From Gnetum montanum (lineage: Eukaryota > Streptophyta > Gnetopsida > Gnetales > Gnetaceae): a stretch of DNA of 64,000 nucleotides. Positions 1 to 12,279 of this stretch are shown piece after piece (positions within the stretch are counted from its first letter, which is position 1; the number at the start of each line of letters is the position of its first letter). The stretch spans positions 1-64,000 of the forward strand of contig MNCI01014642.1 of assembly GCA_015680685.1 (NCBI GenBank), read 5' to 3'. A program made the translations under genes and the position numbers. Under the pieces are notes generated by a model. That model searched no databases. It saw only the letters and a program-made list of their open reading frames with translations, and was not told where the DNA came from.

Positions 1-1834
1 TTCTGGGGATCCCTTTCCGTTTTAGAGGTTCAACCTCTGTTCTCTAGGAGCAGGTTATTTTTAGGATTCAAAAGAAACATGATAAATGGAAGACTAAACC
101 CCTCACACTTGCGGGTAAATACCTTGTTTGTAAGTCCATATGTGCGTCCACCCATGTGTATTACTCTTCGTGTTGGGCCCCCTTCCAAGCTGCCTATGAG
201 AAGTTTGAATAGTTATTTCGTGACTTTATGTGGTCCTCCAACGATTCTCAGAAGGGATTTCATTGAGTCACTTGGAATATTGTTACTCTCCCCAAGAATA
301 AAGGTGGCTTAGGTCTTTTGAATTCCTATAAGCAGGGAATTACCTTGGTTGCTAAGTGGTTGGTTCAGCATTTAGATGCCTCAGACATCATTGGCACCCT
401 CCTCCAATTAAGCTTCATCAAGCATGTCCTAAAAACAAGCCCTTATGGAAAGGCATCCATTTTGTCAATTGGATCTTTTCCCCCCTCACTATCATTCTTC
501 CAGGTTCTCATGTTTTCAAAAGCATTTGGAGGGCCTAGCAAATTCTACACAGTTACATTAACTGGAATAACATTAAGATCCACCCTACTATCCTCTCTAG
601 ATTGTGTCTGTGGTGGTTACCTCTGTCGCCCGCTCCCCTTGCCATCACAAAGGCTAAGGTGGCTACCTTGTGGTTTCAGAAAGGTGTCATCTCCTTGAAT
701 TTTCTTAGGCTGGCTAGCCGTTGGATTTTGGGGATCGAGTTTAGCAATTTGTATGGGGAGTCAGCTACAATGAACCATTGCCTAGTCTAGATCTATGCCT
801 TTCTCCATGGTCATTGGCACATAGATGTTACAGTGCAAAGCCCTTTTCAAGGCCTTCAATGGCTTAATGGGGTTAAACTCTTACCCTACCGACCATCTAT
901 CCCCTTTCATCTTATGCATGATCCATCCGAGGTCATTCAATGCTGCAATAAGCATTGGCACAAACACAAGTTAGTATCATTTTGGATCCCTCTCTTCCAA
1001 AATATTTGGAACCTTCTGACCCTCCCCAAAATTAAGCCGTTCCTCTGGTGTCTCCTCCACCATGGTCTACCTATTGGTAAATGGTTAGAATATCTAGGAT
1101 TTCCCAATCCCAATTGCCCTCTCTGTGGTGGACAAGATGACTTTGTCCATGTGTTTTGGTATTGTCCCTTTGCTCAGCATGTGTGGAATTGGGCTTCCAT
1201 AGTTTTTCCTTCATACAAGCTATCTCAAGAGGATGTCATATTCGGCTTTTTAAACATTACTTCTGCTAATCTCAAGTTTCTATGGAAAGTTATTAGGCCT
1301 ACTATTTTATATTATATTTGGAAGTGAAGATGCAATGTTATATTTCAAAGGACAAATTATTCTAATAAATGTTTGCTCACCAGGTTGGAGAAGATGTAGA
1401 TCTTTCGCCTCATTCATTTCCAATTGACATCTCAAGTATCCAAGTTCAATCTGGATAGACATCAATTGGTTCATCTCTTGTAGCTATGGGAAAAACTTGT
1501 GCATTCTAGTAACACTCAGCATCAGTAATCTCTGCATGGAAGCTTTCCATTTCTATTGTGAGGAGTCACCATTGGAACTCTCTCTATCCTTAATTGAGAG
1601 GTTTTCTTTTCTCTAATTCTATGTCCTTCAATCTTGTAACAAGTCAGCATGGGTGGACGTTTGGTGGTGCCCCCATTTGGGTTTCCTCCCTTAATACTTG
1701 TTTATTTATAAGCCTGGTCCCAAGTTCATGCATAGTGCTCTTAGCTTCCTCCTTTCCCTTAACCCTATGACTTGTTCAGGTTACTGTAACTGATACACTA
1801 TTAAAATCAATAGAACTTCTTTTAACTACCTACN
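1..1834 (+). mobile_element. 3' part of a plant L1-type LINE, truncated by window edge
   Basis: The stretch reads as the end of a non-LTR retrotransposon: the C-terminal part of reverse transcriptase, a zinc-binding RT-associated domain, and a non-coding tail ending near the ambiguous base at 1834. The tail (about 1330-1830) has no open frame. No LTR, primer-binding site or integrase is present. The element enters from the left edge, so its 5' end and target duplication cannot be seen. The 3' limit is a guess, because no clean poly(A) tail was found. Confidence 0.75.
24..1327 (+). pseudogene. LINE ORF2 C-terminal remnant (RT end plus zf-RVT)
   Basis: Read across frames, positions 70-380 give the conserved plant LINE pattern of a KxxDKWK block, a CAxTHVYYSSCWAP block, FRDFMW and a LPKNKGGLG block, interrupted by in-frame stops. 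A later open stretch (833-1327, 164 residues) holds the zinc-binding RT-associated motif CPLCGG followed by HVFWYC, spaced as C-x2-C then H-x4-C. In living LINEs this protein copies element RNA at a nicked target site. The stops and at least two frame changes show that this copy is dead. Confidence 0.75.
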
Positions 1835-3780
1835 GACAACCCACCCCCCCCACCCCCCACATCATGGCATACAATGCATATTTATTAATAAATAATCCAT
1901 AACCAAAACTATGAAATTTTAGAAAATCTACAAAACAATACATCCAAAATCAATCTTTTAACTACCTACCACACATGCCCACATCACATGATCATATATA
2001 CTAATCTAGCACAAAAATATAGGAAAAAGGTAAATATAATCAACCAATTAAAATAGTTGTAGCAGAAAGTCAAAAACAAGTATAAAATCCTCAAAAATCT
2101 AGCAAAAATCCATTTTGTTCTAAATAAGTTCTACACCCATGTAGATACGACCACAAAAATCCCAAATCCAAGTCCAAAGCAAGTAAAATCTATCCACAAT
2201 GCTAAAATTTTGAAAAAAAAAGTTGGAAAAATGAAAGAAAATTGAAAGAAAAAACTCTAAATTAGTTTCTATTTTTGCCAAAATAGAAAAGTCAAAATCC
2301 AATTTTTCATGACACATAATGCAGGAGGCAGTGGTAACCACAAAAGAAAGATAGTCATTTAAAAAAAAAAAAAAAAAAAAAAAACCTAAAGTATAATGCA
2401 TACAGTTATAATTCAAAGTCATTTCGTCTAATATGCATGTCACATGCCATGTAAGATTGATTTGTTTAGTTTTTAAATTGTTTATCTATTTTTTTTAAGA
2501 AAATATTATCATAAGTCTATTTTTTTCTCTTCCTAACTAATACCCTACACTTCAAACATGCATAACAAACACACCAGGACTCTAAATTAAAATCCATTTG
2601 AACCTATGAGATCCCTATCAAACACTCTACACATCCATATGCTAGAATCACATCCAAGCATCATACATCATAATGCTACAATTCAAATGCATAAATATCA
2701 AAATCATACATAAAACATAAAAACATATCGAATATGTGTTCTTATACCCTAATCCAACTTCCTTGAAAGGAATATCACCTATCTAACACATCACACAGGG
2801 TAAGTATACGTAATTATGTTAGTTAAGTATGTAAAGACATCATAATTACAACATATGGACCAAAGCCTCATAACCTATAAAGTGCAATCATAATAAACTA
2901 GCTTGCCCCCAATAACCCATCAAGGCCAAACACGTAATGTATAAATCATAATCATGTTTTCATACCCAATGTTTTTGGAAGGGATGTAACAAAATTCTCA
3001 ACCAACAAAATTGTCAAATTTTTTCTAACTCTAGGAGGTAACGTTGATGCTACATCAATGTTAGCATTGGTGTCACCTTGACAAGTTGCCGCATTTGCTA
3101 GAATCAAATATTAGACTTGCTATTTTTGAATTGGATGACAAGTTACACTTAACTCAAAGTTCAATTTTAGCAACTCTAAGTTAAATTTGGCAACTCTAGG
3201 TCTATAAATACAAGCACAAAACACAAGTTTTAGGTTGGATCTTTTAATATTTGAAAGCACATTTTAGATCTTGGAAGACCAAGAGCACCAGCACCTATCA
3301 TCATCATAGAACCTGCATGCTCCTCGACCACCTTCAATACCTTCTACATATTCGACGACAACTTCCAAAGATAGATTTTTTAGGCTTCCATGCCACTTTC
3401 TAGAGTTCAAATTTTTTTGAACTCCACCATCATTGTTGGAAACCTTGGGGCAAAGTAGCCCCATTTTGGCTTGAAATTGACTCCAAATCATGTCTACGGC
3501 TTTTCCATCTATCACCTAAACCTTCAAAGATTTAATTCCATCCTTTAAATGTATATTTTGCTCAAGATTAGAGCTTCTTTTATTAGTTTTGTCACACTTA
3601 CATTTTTCTCCCATCATTTGTAGTTTAGTCCTCCCTAGGAGGTGAACATTTTACAATTCATCAATAAAGCATTTTATTGTTTGAGAAAGGATATGGGACC
3701 TTTCTCCCATATTGAAGCATCTCACTTTCATTATTTTACACTTGTTTACTTGCATTCTATACTTGAAATTTTTATATCTC
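1835..3780. other. AT-rich interval with no recognisable gene
   Basis: No convincing coding region was found on either strand. The interval holds a C-rich run just after the ambiguous base at 1834, a run of about two dozen A residues near 2360, and many short A/T tracts. A small minus-strand open stretch at 3264-3515 is not recognised and may be chance. Confidence 0.6.
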
Positions 3781-4780
3781 TTACATCATATACTTGAATT
3801 TATCTTCATTTAACCATTGCTGTTTTAAGTATTTAATGAATTCTGAGTTCTCTTGAAACCTGTTAATAAATTTGTTTATTTCCATAAGAACATCTACAAT
3901 AGTTTTGCATTCATTAGTAATATGATTAAGAATATCACCCATTGCTTTTCTTTGATTGGAATCTCTAACTTTGGTTGCCAAGTTCTTCCTCCATGCCCTT
4001 CAAACATGCCAAATGCATGAAAAAATTCTGCTCCCAAAAACATACTTGATAGATTATCAAATTTTAGCACATGTTAAGATATCTCAAACCAAGGTAGCAT
4101 GATTTCAAGTATGTTTTTGAATGCCTTAAAAGTTACCTCACTACATTTATATTTTCCTTTGAGTCATCTAGCATGAAAGCATTTATTGTTCAATTAGGCT
4201 CCTTAGCCTTGCCTCTTCGATGGTGCTCTGAAAGCCAACCTCTTATACTAGTTTCGGTGCATCGTGGTGATATGACCCATGCAATTGGAAGTCCATTGCA
4301 ATATGAATCAAAAGCCATCATTGAATGAAGATAGAAATGCAAAGAGAACCACACATTTCTAATTAGTTAATGTATAATTCTACTATAACACCAACAATTT
4401 TTTAAAATGGAATAATATAACTTGTTATTGAAACTTATATAATATTTGTTAGTGTTGAAAGTGGAATCCATTGCAAGGATACTACATTGAGATAAAGCTA
4501 TCATCCTTTTGAGCATTCAAGGTGATTACAACCCGATGATGAATGGGACACCTTGTTCTTAGTTCTCTTCCTAGTAGTAAAAGAAAAAATCATGCGTTGT
4601 TTGGTACCATAGCTGGGTATTGATTTTATCATGCTCACTTTTCTTGTAATTAGTGGGTACATTTTTGCAAATGTTGTAGATGTCCTTTTTAATAAGAAAG
4701 TGTTGGCACATTTTGGCCATTTAATGGAGCAAGATTTATGATTGCAAGAAAATGAGTATATTAATGGAATACTGTGAAGC
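3781..4780 (-). pseudogene. Mutator-like (MULE) transposase remnant
   Basis: On the minus strand, read across frames, the order of blocks matches the plant MULE/SWIM transposase core: a PFIIGLQ block and a LAMDSTFNTNKY block (about 4540-4430), then a LPIAWVIS block and FMLDDSKENI (about 4300-4160), then AWRKNLATKVRD, and finally IKYLKQQWLNEDKFKYMM (about 3990-3783). The family is a DDE transposase that moves Mutator-type DNA elements. The core is broken by stops and frame changes. No terminal inverted repeats were recognised, so element limits are unknown. It lies back to back with the gene fragments starting at 4802, which raises the question of gene capture. Confidence 0.6.
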
Positions 4781-4801
4781 AAGAATAATGAAAAGTCTTA
4801 G

Positions 4802-5170
4802 GTGGTTGATGAAGAGGAAGAAAGTGAAGATCTCCTAGCAGATTTTATTGATGAAGATAGCCAATTACCAAGTTGTGTTTCTAATTCCATGCTTAATAAA
4901 TTTGCATCATCAAGGAAACTAGAACATGAAGAAATTGAAGGCTTATGGGTATCATCAGTGTGTTGTCTAAGATTTATTGATAAATATGCAAGGCTCATGC
5001 AAAAGATGGAAATAGTTAGTTTTAAAATTTTCAAGGGTATATGTCAATTGTTTAATGTATATTCTTCATCTTTAAGAACTTTGTCTAGCATGATGCCTTG
5101 AACAACTATAAATTCTCTATGGAATACTTGAGCCCTAGACTAAAATTTATTATGGTTAGGATAGTTCAAA
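4802..5170 (+). pseudogene. Fragment of plant syndetin/VPS50-like gene
   Basis: The first 99 residues contain DLLADFIDEDSQLPS, a DKYARLMQKMEI block and FKGICQLF, the pattern I recall from the C-terminal half of plant VPS50/syndetin (CCDC132), a subunit of the EARP endosomal recycling complex. A further block around 5115-5165 (YLSPRLKFIMVRIVQ) fits the following part of that protein after a frame break. The match covers only a small part of a protein of about 1,000 residues, so this is a captured or duplicated fragment. No intron is apparent inside it, which would fit copying from spliced mRNA, though the exon structure of the host gene is not known to me. Confidence 0.6.
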
Positions 5171-5292
5171 ATTTGCATGAACAAAGGCAGAAATTGCAAG
5201 GAGGACCAGTTGCACCATCATCCCGCATTACTACATTACTTCAATGGTTCACTGCTTCAATGGGATGTTGCATCAGTAAGTCCTGTTCATCC

Positions 5293-5670
5293 ATCTGATC
5301 CAATTCAAGTGAGATTTCATGGTTTGAAGATGGCTCTGAAAAATTATGGGACGTGGAATTTTCACATGTAGAATTTCCCAGTCTTGTGTTAAATCAAAAT
5401 CAGTGGAAAGAAATGGGTTGGCAAGATTTAGCTCCATCGACTGATTTCAGGGGTGCTGGGTTTATCTCCTTTAAGAGCTTCTTGGTTTACTCAAAACATT
5501 ATCAGAAATCATTTCAAAAATTGCTGCATCAACAAGAAGGAAACCTACGCTACTTCAAAATTTTTCCAAAAATCTCCCTATTTCAGGAAGGTTCACATTG
5601 CAACCTCCAGTCTTTTCGTTTTGAAGGGGAATTCAAAATCCATCTGAAATGTTCCAGAAGTTGTGCATGA
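5293..5670 (+). pseudogene. ELMO-domain gene fragment
   Basis: A continuous frame contains EKLWDVEF, NQNQWKEMGWQ, a DPSTDFRGxGF-like block (here APSTDFRGAGFISF) and a YxxSFQKLLHQQEG block. This is the core signature of the ELMO/CED-12 domain found in plant ELMO-domain proteins. In animals the domain acts in Rac/Arf signalling; plant roles are less clear. The frame loses similarity after about 5560 and has a stop upstream at 5296. It follows directly after a fragment of an unrelated gene on the same strand, so the two were joined by rearrangement. Confidence 0.6.
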
Positions 5671-6135
5671 TTTCCATGGCAATCCAACGTCAGTGCACGG
5701 CACATGGAGTTAATTTTGCAGTAGAGTGGATGCTGCGTCACTCTAATTCTATTGGGCATCTTCTTCCACTCTCCTCGTGGCTGCTTTCATCTGTCTCACC
5801 TCGCCAAACATCCCAACATTCACCCGATTCGGCTCCTCCATGGGAAGAAACTCAGCGACGACAGCAATGTAGAAGATGGTAAAAATGACGCGCGGCTCCA
5901 AAGGAAAAATCGACACAAAACTTCGAGGACTACGCAAAACGCGAGGGCAGCATCAAGTGCAGGCATTACTGCTGCTGGAAACACAGGTGCAACACATGTT
6001 CAGTTACTTACTTGTTTGCTTATGAAAAAGGTGACGGTGGAGTTGAGGATGCCGTTACTGCTGCTGCAAGCATTGTTGACGCCGTGTAAAATGACATTTC
6101 CCTTCATCCACGGCACCAAGTACGGAGTCATTTAA
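5671..6135 (+). other. Unrecognised open stretch after the ELMO fragment
   Basis: A 127-residue open stretch (5752-6135) is compositionally unlike the AT-rich flanks and may belong to the same captured block, but I recognise no domain, signal peptide or membrane segment in it. An antisense frame overlaps it. It could be an untranslated region or a shuffled gene piece. Confidence 0.25.
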
Positions 6136-7384
6136 GAAGAAATGGTATTGGATGGATATCAAAAAATTATCCACATCGACCTTTCATGTATTGCAATCAC
6201 CATGGATGTCATTAAATCTCTATGTGGTTTTAACATCATGTAGAACTCTTTCAACCAATTTTCAAAGCCCTAGTGTATTGTAATAATAGTTTAGGTATGT
6301 ATTTATATGATATATGTTTATTGTTTAGCTAAAAATATAATAATATAATAAATAATAACTATATATATAGTTATTTTGTAAGAAAAAAAAGACGACAATC
6401 ATTCAATGTCTCATATGTATGAAATAAGTGCTAATTATATTTTTATTACTTATCTATGGTAGTTATAATTAATTGCCTTAATGGTTGTAACTACCAAAAA
6501 AAGACTCTTGGCGAGTATGCATATAACTCTATGGTGATTATAACTAATTATCATTAATTCATATGGTCCAATTAACATAATGTTTGTAACTTACCTCAAC
6601 TTCTCATGATGATTGTAACTACCCTAAAGTCACTATAAAAACATTTGGAAAAACATTGAAGAATATTGAAGAATGACTTGCTAAAAAAAATTATCAATTC
6701 AGCTACTTTATTTTAATCTTGGGAGTTCATTTCCTTCCCATTTTGTTTTAGTTGATTAGCTAATAGTTTAGGTAGTATCATGCTTGACATTTAAGTTTGG
6801 GATTTTTTCTAGGTTGCTTTTATAACTCTGTTTTTGCACAATATTAGACTCCTATTAAGATTTTGCATAGAAGAGCTTATGTTATTGAAAAGCTTCAAGA
6901 GCAATTTAATAATAATATATTAATGAAATTTCCTGTTTTAAGCATAGAAGATCTAAAGAAATCTTTGGTATTTTGAGATGACTAAAATAATTTTATTATT
7001 TTAAAGTGTATTGCCTTGGTATTTCAATCCTAAAATTGTCAATTTTTTTTAAGACTTTGTTGAATGCAATCTTTGACAACAATTTACTAGCCAAAATAAA
7101 GATTTGTATTTGTCGTTTATGTAGCATTTTTAGTAGCATAATAAGAATGTTTTTACAAATTTGCTTGTTGAGCTCATAAGTTTTGGATAGTTTATAATTA
7201 GATTGAATAAGAATAGCTTTATTGCAAAGTGTTTCCTCATGTCAATTTATCATGCTTAAATATTTTAGATTTCATGAAAATTTACTTTCTTTTCTTTCTC
7301 TTTCTAAGCCCATTAAATCTCACTCTATTCCTAGTTTTCTTTTGAAACTTTCTCTTTAGGGAAAATTAGGAGTAAATTGGCAGA
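6136..7384. other. AT-rich interval, no gene seen
   Basis: Only short A/T runs and poor open frames are present. It ends at the target site of the gypsy element that begins at 7390. Confidence 0.6.
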
Positions 7385-7389
7385 ATTTG

Positions 7390-8385
7390 TGATGAGTGGC
7401 GAGGTACCCCTACACTCAACCATACGAAATGAGTGTAGCATGCGCGATCCGGTCGAACTCCGCAGACTAAATGCCTACACGCCCCATGGAACACTTGGGG
7501 TTAATCATTTGTTGTCTTCCCAGACTTACTTGTGGTTGTCACGGTGTATGGTTAAGTAAGTTCGAGGTATATGATTTTTACGGTCTTTTAAATGTTTTTC
7601 TCCTATGCTATTGAGGTGAAGGGTTGAGAAACTAACTAACTCTAACTAATGACTAAGTCTAAATTCACTAGTATCAGCATCCATTCCCACTTACCGTACA
7701 CACCCTGAACTATGCAACCGCGGCTACCAAACACTAATTGTTACTGGGATCACCATGCGTAATGCACATGCTCGAAGTGGTTGTAATGAGGCACTTAACT
7801 AGCCTAAACGTAATGAGCAGTCGATTCCTTGACTAGCCGTACACATCCGTAAATGCTCGTAATCAAGTCGTACTCATTCCGCATTCTAGGAGTTGAGGAT
7901 GAGAGAGACTAATTGCGATGAACAGCCGATTCCTTGATTAGCCATACACATTCGTAAATGCTCGTAATCAAGTCGTACTCATGTCGCACTACTGCAGGGT
8001 AATAAATAATGGGTAAGAAATAATAGGTAAGAAATAACAACTAATAAATCCTATTCCATGCACTGCAAGGTTTATTCACAAAGCTCGTCTTTATTGCTGT
8101 ACACAACTTGCGTTCAGGTACAATGTTGCTTGAATTAAGATCCATTCACTTGGGGACTCCTACTGTGGGCACATGGAAAATATTCTATCTCTGGAATGAT
8201 CAATCTGCTAGAGTTTTCCTACTTCTAGCCTAGGATGGGAAATAAGGGGAGTGCCGCCTCTTATTTATAGATTTGGTGGCGGACAGTGATATCGCGTACG
8301 CGATATTGCAAGGGACGACATAATATCGCGTACACGATATCGCATGGGATGTGATATCGTAGCTCATGCGAATCGCGTCTAATCA
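7390..8385 (-). repeat. 3' LTR of the Athila-like element
   Basis: It starts TGATGAGTGGCGAGG and ends AATCA in window orientation and matches 16612-17559 over its length. It contains an 18-bp perfect palindrome (8289-8306) and neighbouring variants near its right end, which is the start of U3 in element orientation. The same LTR family appears at 61333-62438 in the other orientation. Confidence 0.85.
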
Positions 8386-10831
8386 TACCCCCATGACTAA
8401 ATGAAAACTTGTCCTTGAGTTCCTTACAATAACATTAGGAAGGTATGGAATTATTGAGGGAAATGGAACTAATGGGATGACATGTGAACGGATCATCATT
8501 ACAAGACTTGAAAAAATTGGTGTTCATGACAACAAGGGTGAACACCTTATTACAATGGCATCAGGCCTTAGTTGGCAGCTGAGAAAGAGAGAGAGAAAGA
8601 AGTGTTGTTACTGCCAATGCCAAGATTGCGCCTCTGTTATCCATCCGTAAGCATGCCATCGATCTTGCTCCTTGCATAGCTGCTTCAGCGCTGCTCCATT
8701 CCAAGTGTTTGCTCCAGATCCAATCCGTTGTTTGATGATTGCCATCTGCACACACAACATAATCCTATATTAGCAAGGGTAAATGAATCATCATGTAATT
8801 GATACCTTGCTTTAGTGTAAGTTCATTGGATAGGTTGTGGTATGGCTGATATGGATTGGGAGATATATTAATGATGACTACTGAAGGTGTAGGGGTTAGG
8901 AAGAAAATCAAAAAATTTGGGGCTAGGAGAAAATCGAAAAAATCAAGCCTCATACCCCTATGACTAATCGTGAACCTCCAATAGTGTTAGAATGGAGAAA
9001 GAAAAGGAGTAAGAAAGATAGATAAAAAGGGAAATTATAGCATCGATGAAATAGATGTCAAGATGGGAATGAATAAAATAAAATTAATTGCAAAATGTTA
9101 AGGAAAAGAATTTAACTAATGCCCTTAATAGGAATGTCAGTGGGTCCTCCCCAAAGCAGGCTCATGCCCTTAATGCCCTGACAAACCCACATTCAAAGAG
9201 TCCATAGGCTCTAGGAATGTCATTTGGAACAAGAGGTAAAGTCTTAACCGCAAGCATTTACCAAAAAGAAAACAAAGCATCAACCAAAATATGTACACTA
9301 ATGATACAATCGGCAATGAGGTGAACAATGGAGAGAAGGATGGAGAGAAGAGGATGCAATGGAATCCCAAGAACAAGGTGGTGTACAGCCCCTTATGTAG
9401 TTCATGATTAATGTGACTTAGCAATTCTCATTCCAACTTCAGCCTCAAACCAACCACATCCAGTGACTTCGCATCAATGCATTCGGCTAAACCATCCACT
9501 TGGATAACAAAAATGCTTTCCCCAAGAGTCACCACCATTCCGATGAAACAAAGGAGAGAATGGAAAGCGAGAAGGGCCTTAGTTAGAGGGAACACTTTTG
9601 GTTCCATAACCAGTGCTTGTAGCCCAAGTTTATTTCTTCTAAGCGGTGTGCTTTGAATTCTCACTTAGGTTTTTTTTTTGTTTTGTGTTTTTATGCGTGA
9701 TAACCACACCATGCAAAGACTTCTTATTTTTATTGTCTCAGCTTCCAATAGTTGGGTAACATTGGAACAACAAGAAAACTCAAGAAGAAAACATCGAAGC
9801 ACCCAAGAGAACGGCCAACACAAAAGCATCAAGTNATGCCCCAGTATGATGCCCTATTGAACCATCACCGATTTGTTTAAGTGCTTATTAGAAGAAGACT
9901 GTACATTTCCAAGCCGAGAGAGACCATGGAGTGTTGTGGATGAATGGATGAAGTGAACTCATTGCCTGCCATATCAAAAACCAAACATTAGCAACCAATA
10001 TGAAAAATAGTTCATACCATTGTTCCAAACACTTATTGGGTGACAAACTTATAGGGTGGATCACACACACACGCAAAAAATGGAAAAAGTATAACGATAT
10101 TGTAAAACAAAAATAAGAAAAGTTAAAGAAATTTGTAAAATAAAAGCTAGAAAAGTTAAAGAAATTTGTAAAACAAAAATGTGTAAGAAAAAAATGTTGT
10201 AAAACAAAAACATGTAAAACAAAAATGTGAAAGATAAAAACTTAAAAGAACATAGGGCCTCATATGATTAGCATAGGTGGCCATCTCCCCCATGACTGAG
10301 TTGTAAGGAAGAGATCCAAAATAATGAGCAAGGTTGCCCGCTAGTGGATGTGTAACTTGTACTAGCTATTGTGGGTTCACGGAAAGGTTTTGTTTATTGT
10401 ACATTAACCAATAATCGTTTATCTAGGCTATCAGGTTTATATATCATTATGGCTCCAGAAGGGAAGGTTGTATGAATAATATAGGATCCTTTCCACAATG
10501 TTTGAAATTTTGTACACTGAGGTACATGCGTGGGATTACAATAAAGGACCTTGTCTCTTGGTTGGTACCTAAGCCTTCAAATTCTTAAGTCATGATGCTG
10601 TTTATTGTGTGCTTTGTGTAACTCATTTAATGATAGTGCAACCAATCTATTCTTGTCTAGCACATTCAGAGTTTCCAACCATTGTTTTTGTGCTAGGTTG
10701 AGGTCTAGATGGAGGTCGCAAGCCATGGATAGTGTACGGAGCTCATTTTATATGGGGAGCTTTGGTAGTTTCTCGTACACTAACTCATAGGGAGAATAGC
10801 TTGTAGGGAGCTTCCAAGTGGAGTGGTATGC
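8386..10831 (-). other. Internal 3' region of the Athila-like element
   Basis: This 2.4 kb lies between the integrase end and the 3' LTR. No minus-strand frame longer than about 84 residues is present and none is recognised. A G-rich stretch in element orientation (8386-8394) next to the LTR is the best polypurine-tract candidate but is short. An ambiguous base at 9835 is followed by 32 bases identical to 12358-12389 in the RT region, which looks like a gap-closing artefact. Runs of AACAAAAATGT-like repeats fill 10100-10240. Confidence 0.5.
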
Positions 10832-11500
10832 CTAGAGAGCATCATTTAGTTTTGTGCTCCAGTCTCGCCTAAATTTGCTAATCATTCTCGTTAATATTCT
10901 GGTAATCTCCCAGTTAGTAACCTCAGCTTGGTCATTAGATTCAGGGTGGTAAGGTGTGGTCAATTTATGCTCAACCCCTAAGAATTGCATCAATTTGCGA
11001 AAGGTTGCACATGTGAAATATGTTCCATTATCCAAGATGAGTGCACATGACACACCAAACCTGTTTATGATTTGTTGTTGTACAAATCGTGCAGTCATAG
11101 ATGATGTGTAGTCTGTTACTACGGTCGCTTTAGCCCATTTGGTTAAGTAATCTACAACAACGATGATATATGCCTTTCCATTGGACATTGGTGTAATAGG
11201 CCCCATAAAATCTATTCCCCAGATATCAAAGGATTCCAAAGGTTGAATCCATTGTTGCAGATCCTTCATTCTAGCAGTCATTCCACCATCACATTGGCAG
11301 CACTCACAGGATTGGGTGAAATGATGGGCATCCCGAAATAGTGTTGGCCAATAATATCTTGCAAGCAGGACCTTGGTAGCCGTTCGTCTCCAAGTATAAT
11401 GACCCCCATAGGGGCCCTCATGAGCATCCTGGAGAACTTTTAATTAATCTTGATCAGGCACACACCATCAAACCAAGCCATTAGGATAGACTTTATAAAG
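10832..11500 (-). pseudogene. Integrase of the Athila-like element
   Basis: The H2C2 zinc-finger end is visible upstream (HHFTQSCECCQC, about 11335-11295). The catalytic core follows in one frame (11281-10832): DIWGIDFMGP with the first Asp, LILDNGTYF with the second, and NDQAEVTNWE with the Glu, spaced as expected for D,D(35)E. The enzyme would insert element cDNA into the host genome. A stop at 10832 separates it from a recognisable C-terminal continuation (LPTSYSPYELVY-like). The core is well kept, but the whole pol frame is broken. Confidence 0.8.
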
Positions 11501-11569
11501 TTGTCCCTTGATTTCCATGAAGTACTTGGTTTTATGGAGAAACTGTTATTTCTTCCTAAAGTCCAACAC

Positions 11570-12260
11570 CTATGGTATTTGTTTGGAAGTGAGATAAGTA
11601 AGAATGCTACTATACCAATTTATTTCCATGGGTTGATCATTTACTACATCAACAAAGAGGATTTCATTAGGAAAATGGTCAGATATATTATATTCATCCT
11701 CTTTGTTATCCCAACGCAACCAAGATAGGTGATCGGCGACTACATTCTTGGTGCCTTTGCGGTCTACTATTGTTAAATCGAACTCTTGAAGAATTACCAA
11801 CCAATGTATGATACGTGGGCTAACTGTTGGCTTATTCATAAGGAACCTAATTGCACTATGATCTATATGGAAGTATACTTTATAACCCAATACATAGTGC
11901 CTAAATTTGTCCAGTGCAAACACTATAGTCATTAATTCCTTTTCTGTAGTCGTGTAGTTGAGTTGTGCACTGGTGATACTCTTACTCGCACAGTGGATGT
12001 AATAAGGTCATTTTTGTTCATCTAATTTTGTCAGTACAACTCCTAAGGCGTAATTAGATGCATTAGCCATGATATGAAATGGCCTGGACTAGTCAGGGGC
12101 TTGTAGAATGAGGGTTTCCACAAGCCTCTGTTTGAGGGTTTGGAATGCTCATTCACATTCCGTGGTCCATTCGAATGGTGCATCCTTTTTCGTTAATTCT
12201 ACCAATGGTTTAGCAACTTTGGAGAAGTTCTCAATAAACCTCCTATAGTAGCCAGTGTGT
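11570..12260 (-). pseudogene. RNase H region of the Athila-like element
   Basis: The best part is the 120-residue frame at 11932-11570: KVYFHIDHSAIRFLM corresponds to the DH-containing C-terminal motif of gypsy RNase H, followed by RIIHWLVILQEFDLTI and ADHLSWL. RNase H degrades the RNA strand of the replication intermediate. The N-terminal part (12260-11940) is recognisable only in pieces across frames because of stops. Confidence 0.7.
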
Positions 12261-12279
12261 CCAAGGAATGACCTAATGT

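Noticed and set aside
2120-2443. 107-residue minus-strand frame with a long Phe run
   Set aside because: It is produced by a poly(A) run near 2360; composition is AT-driven and no domain is seen.
3264-3515. 83-residue minus-strand frame as part of the MULE transposase
   Set aside because: The residues do not follow the transposase pattern, and the spacing from the core would require a large unrelated insert.
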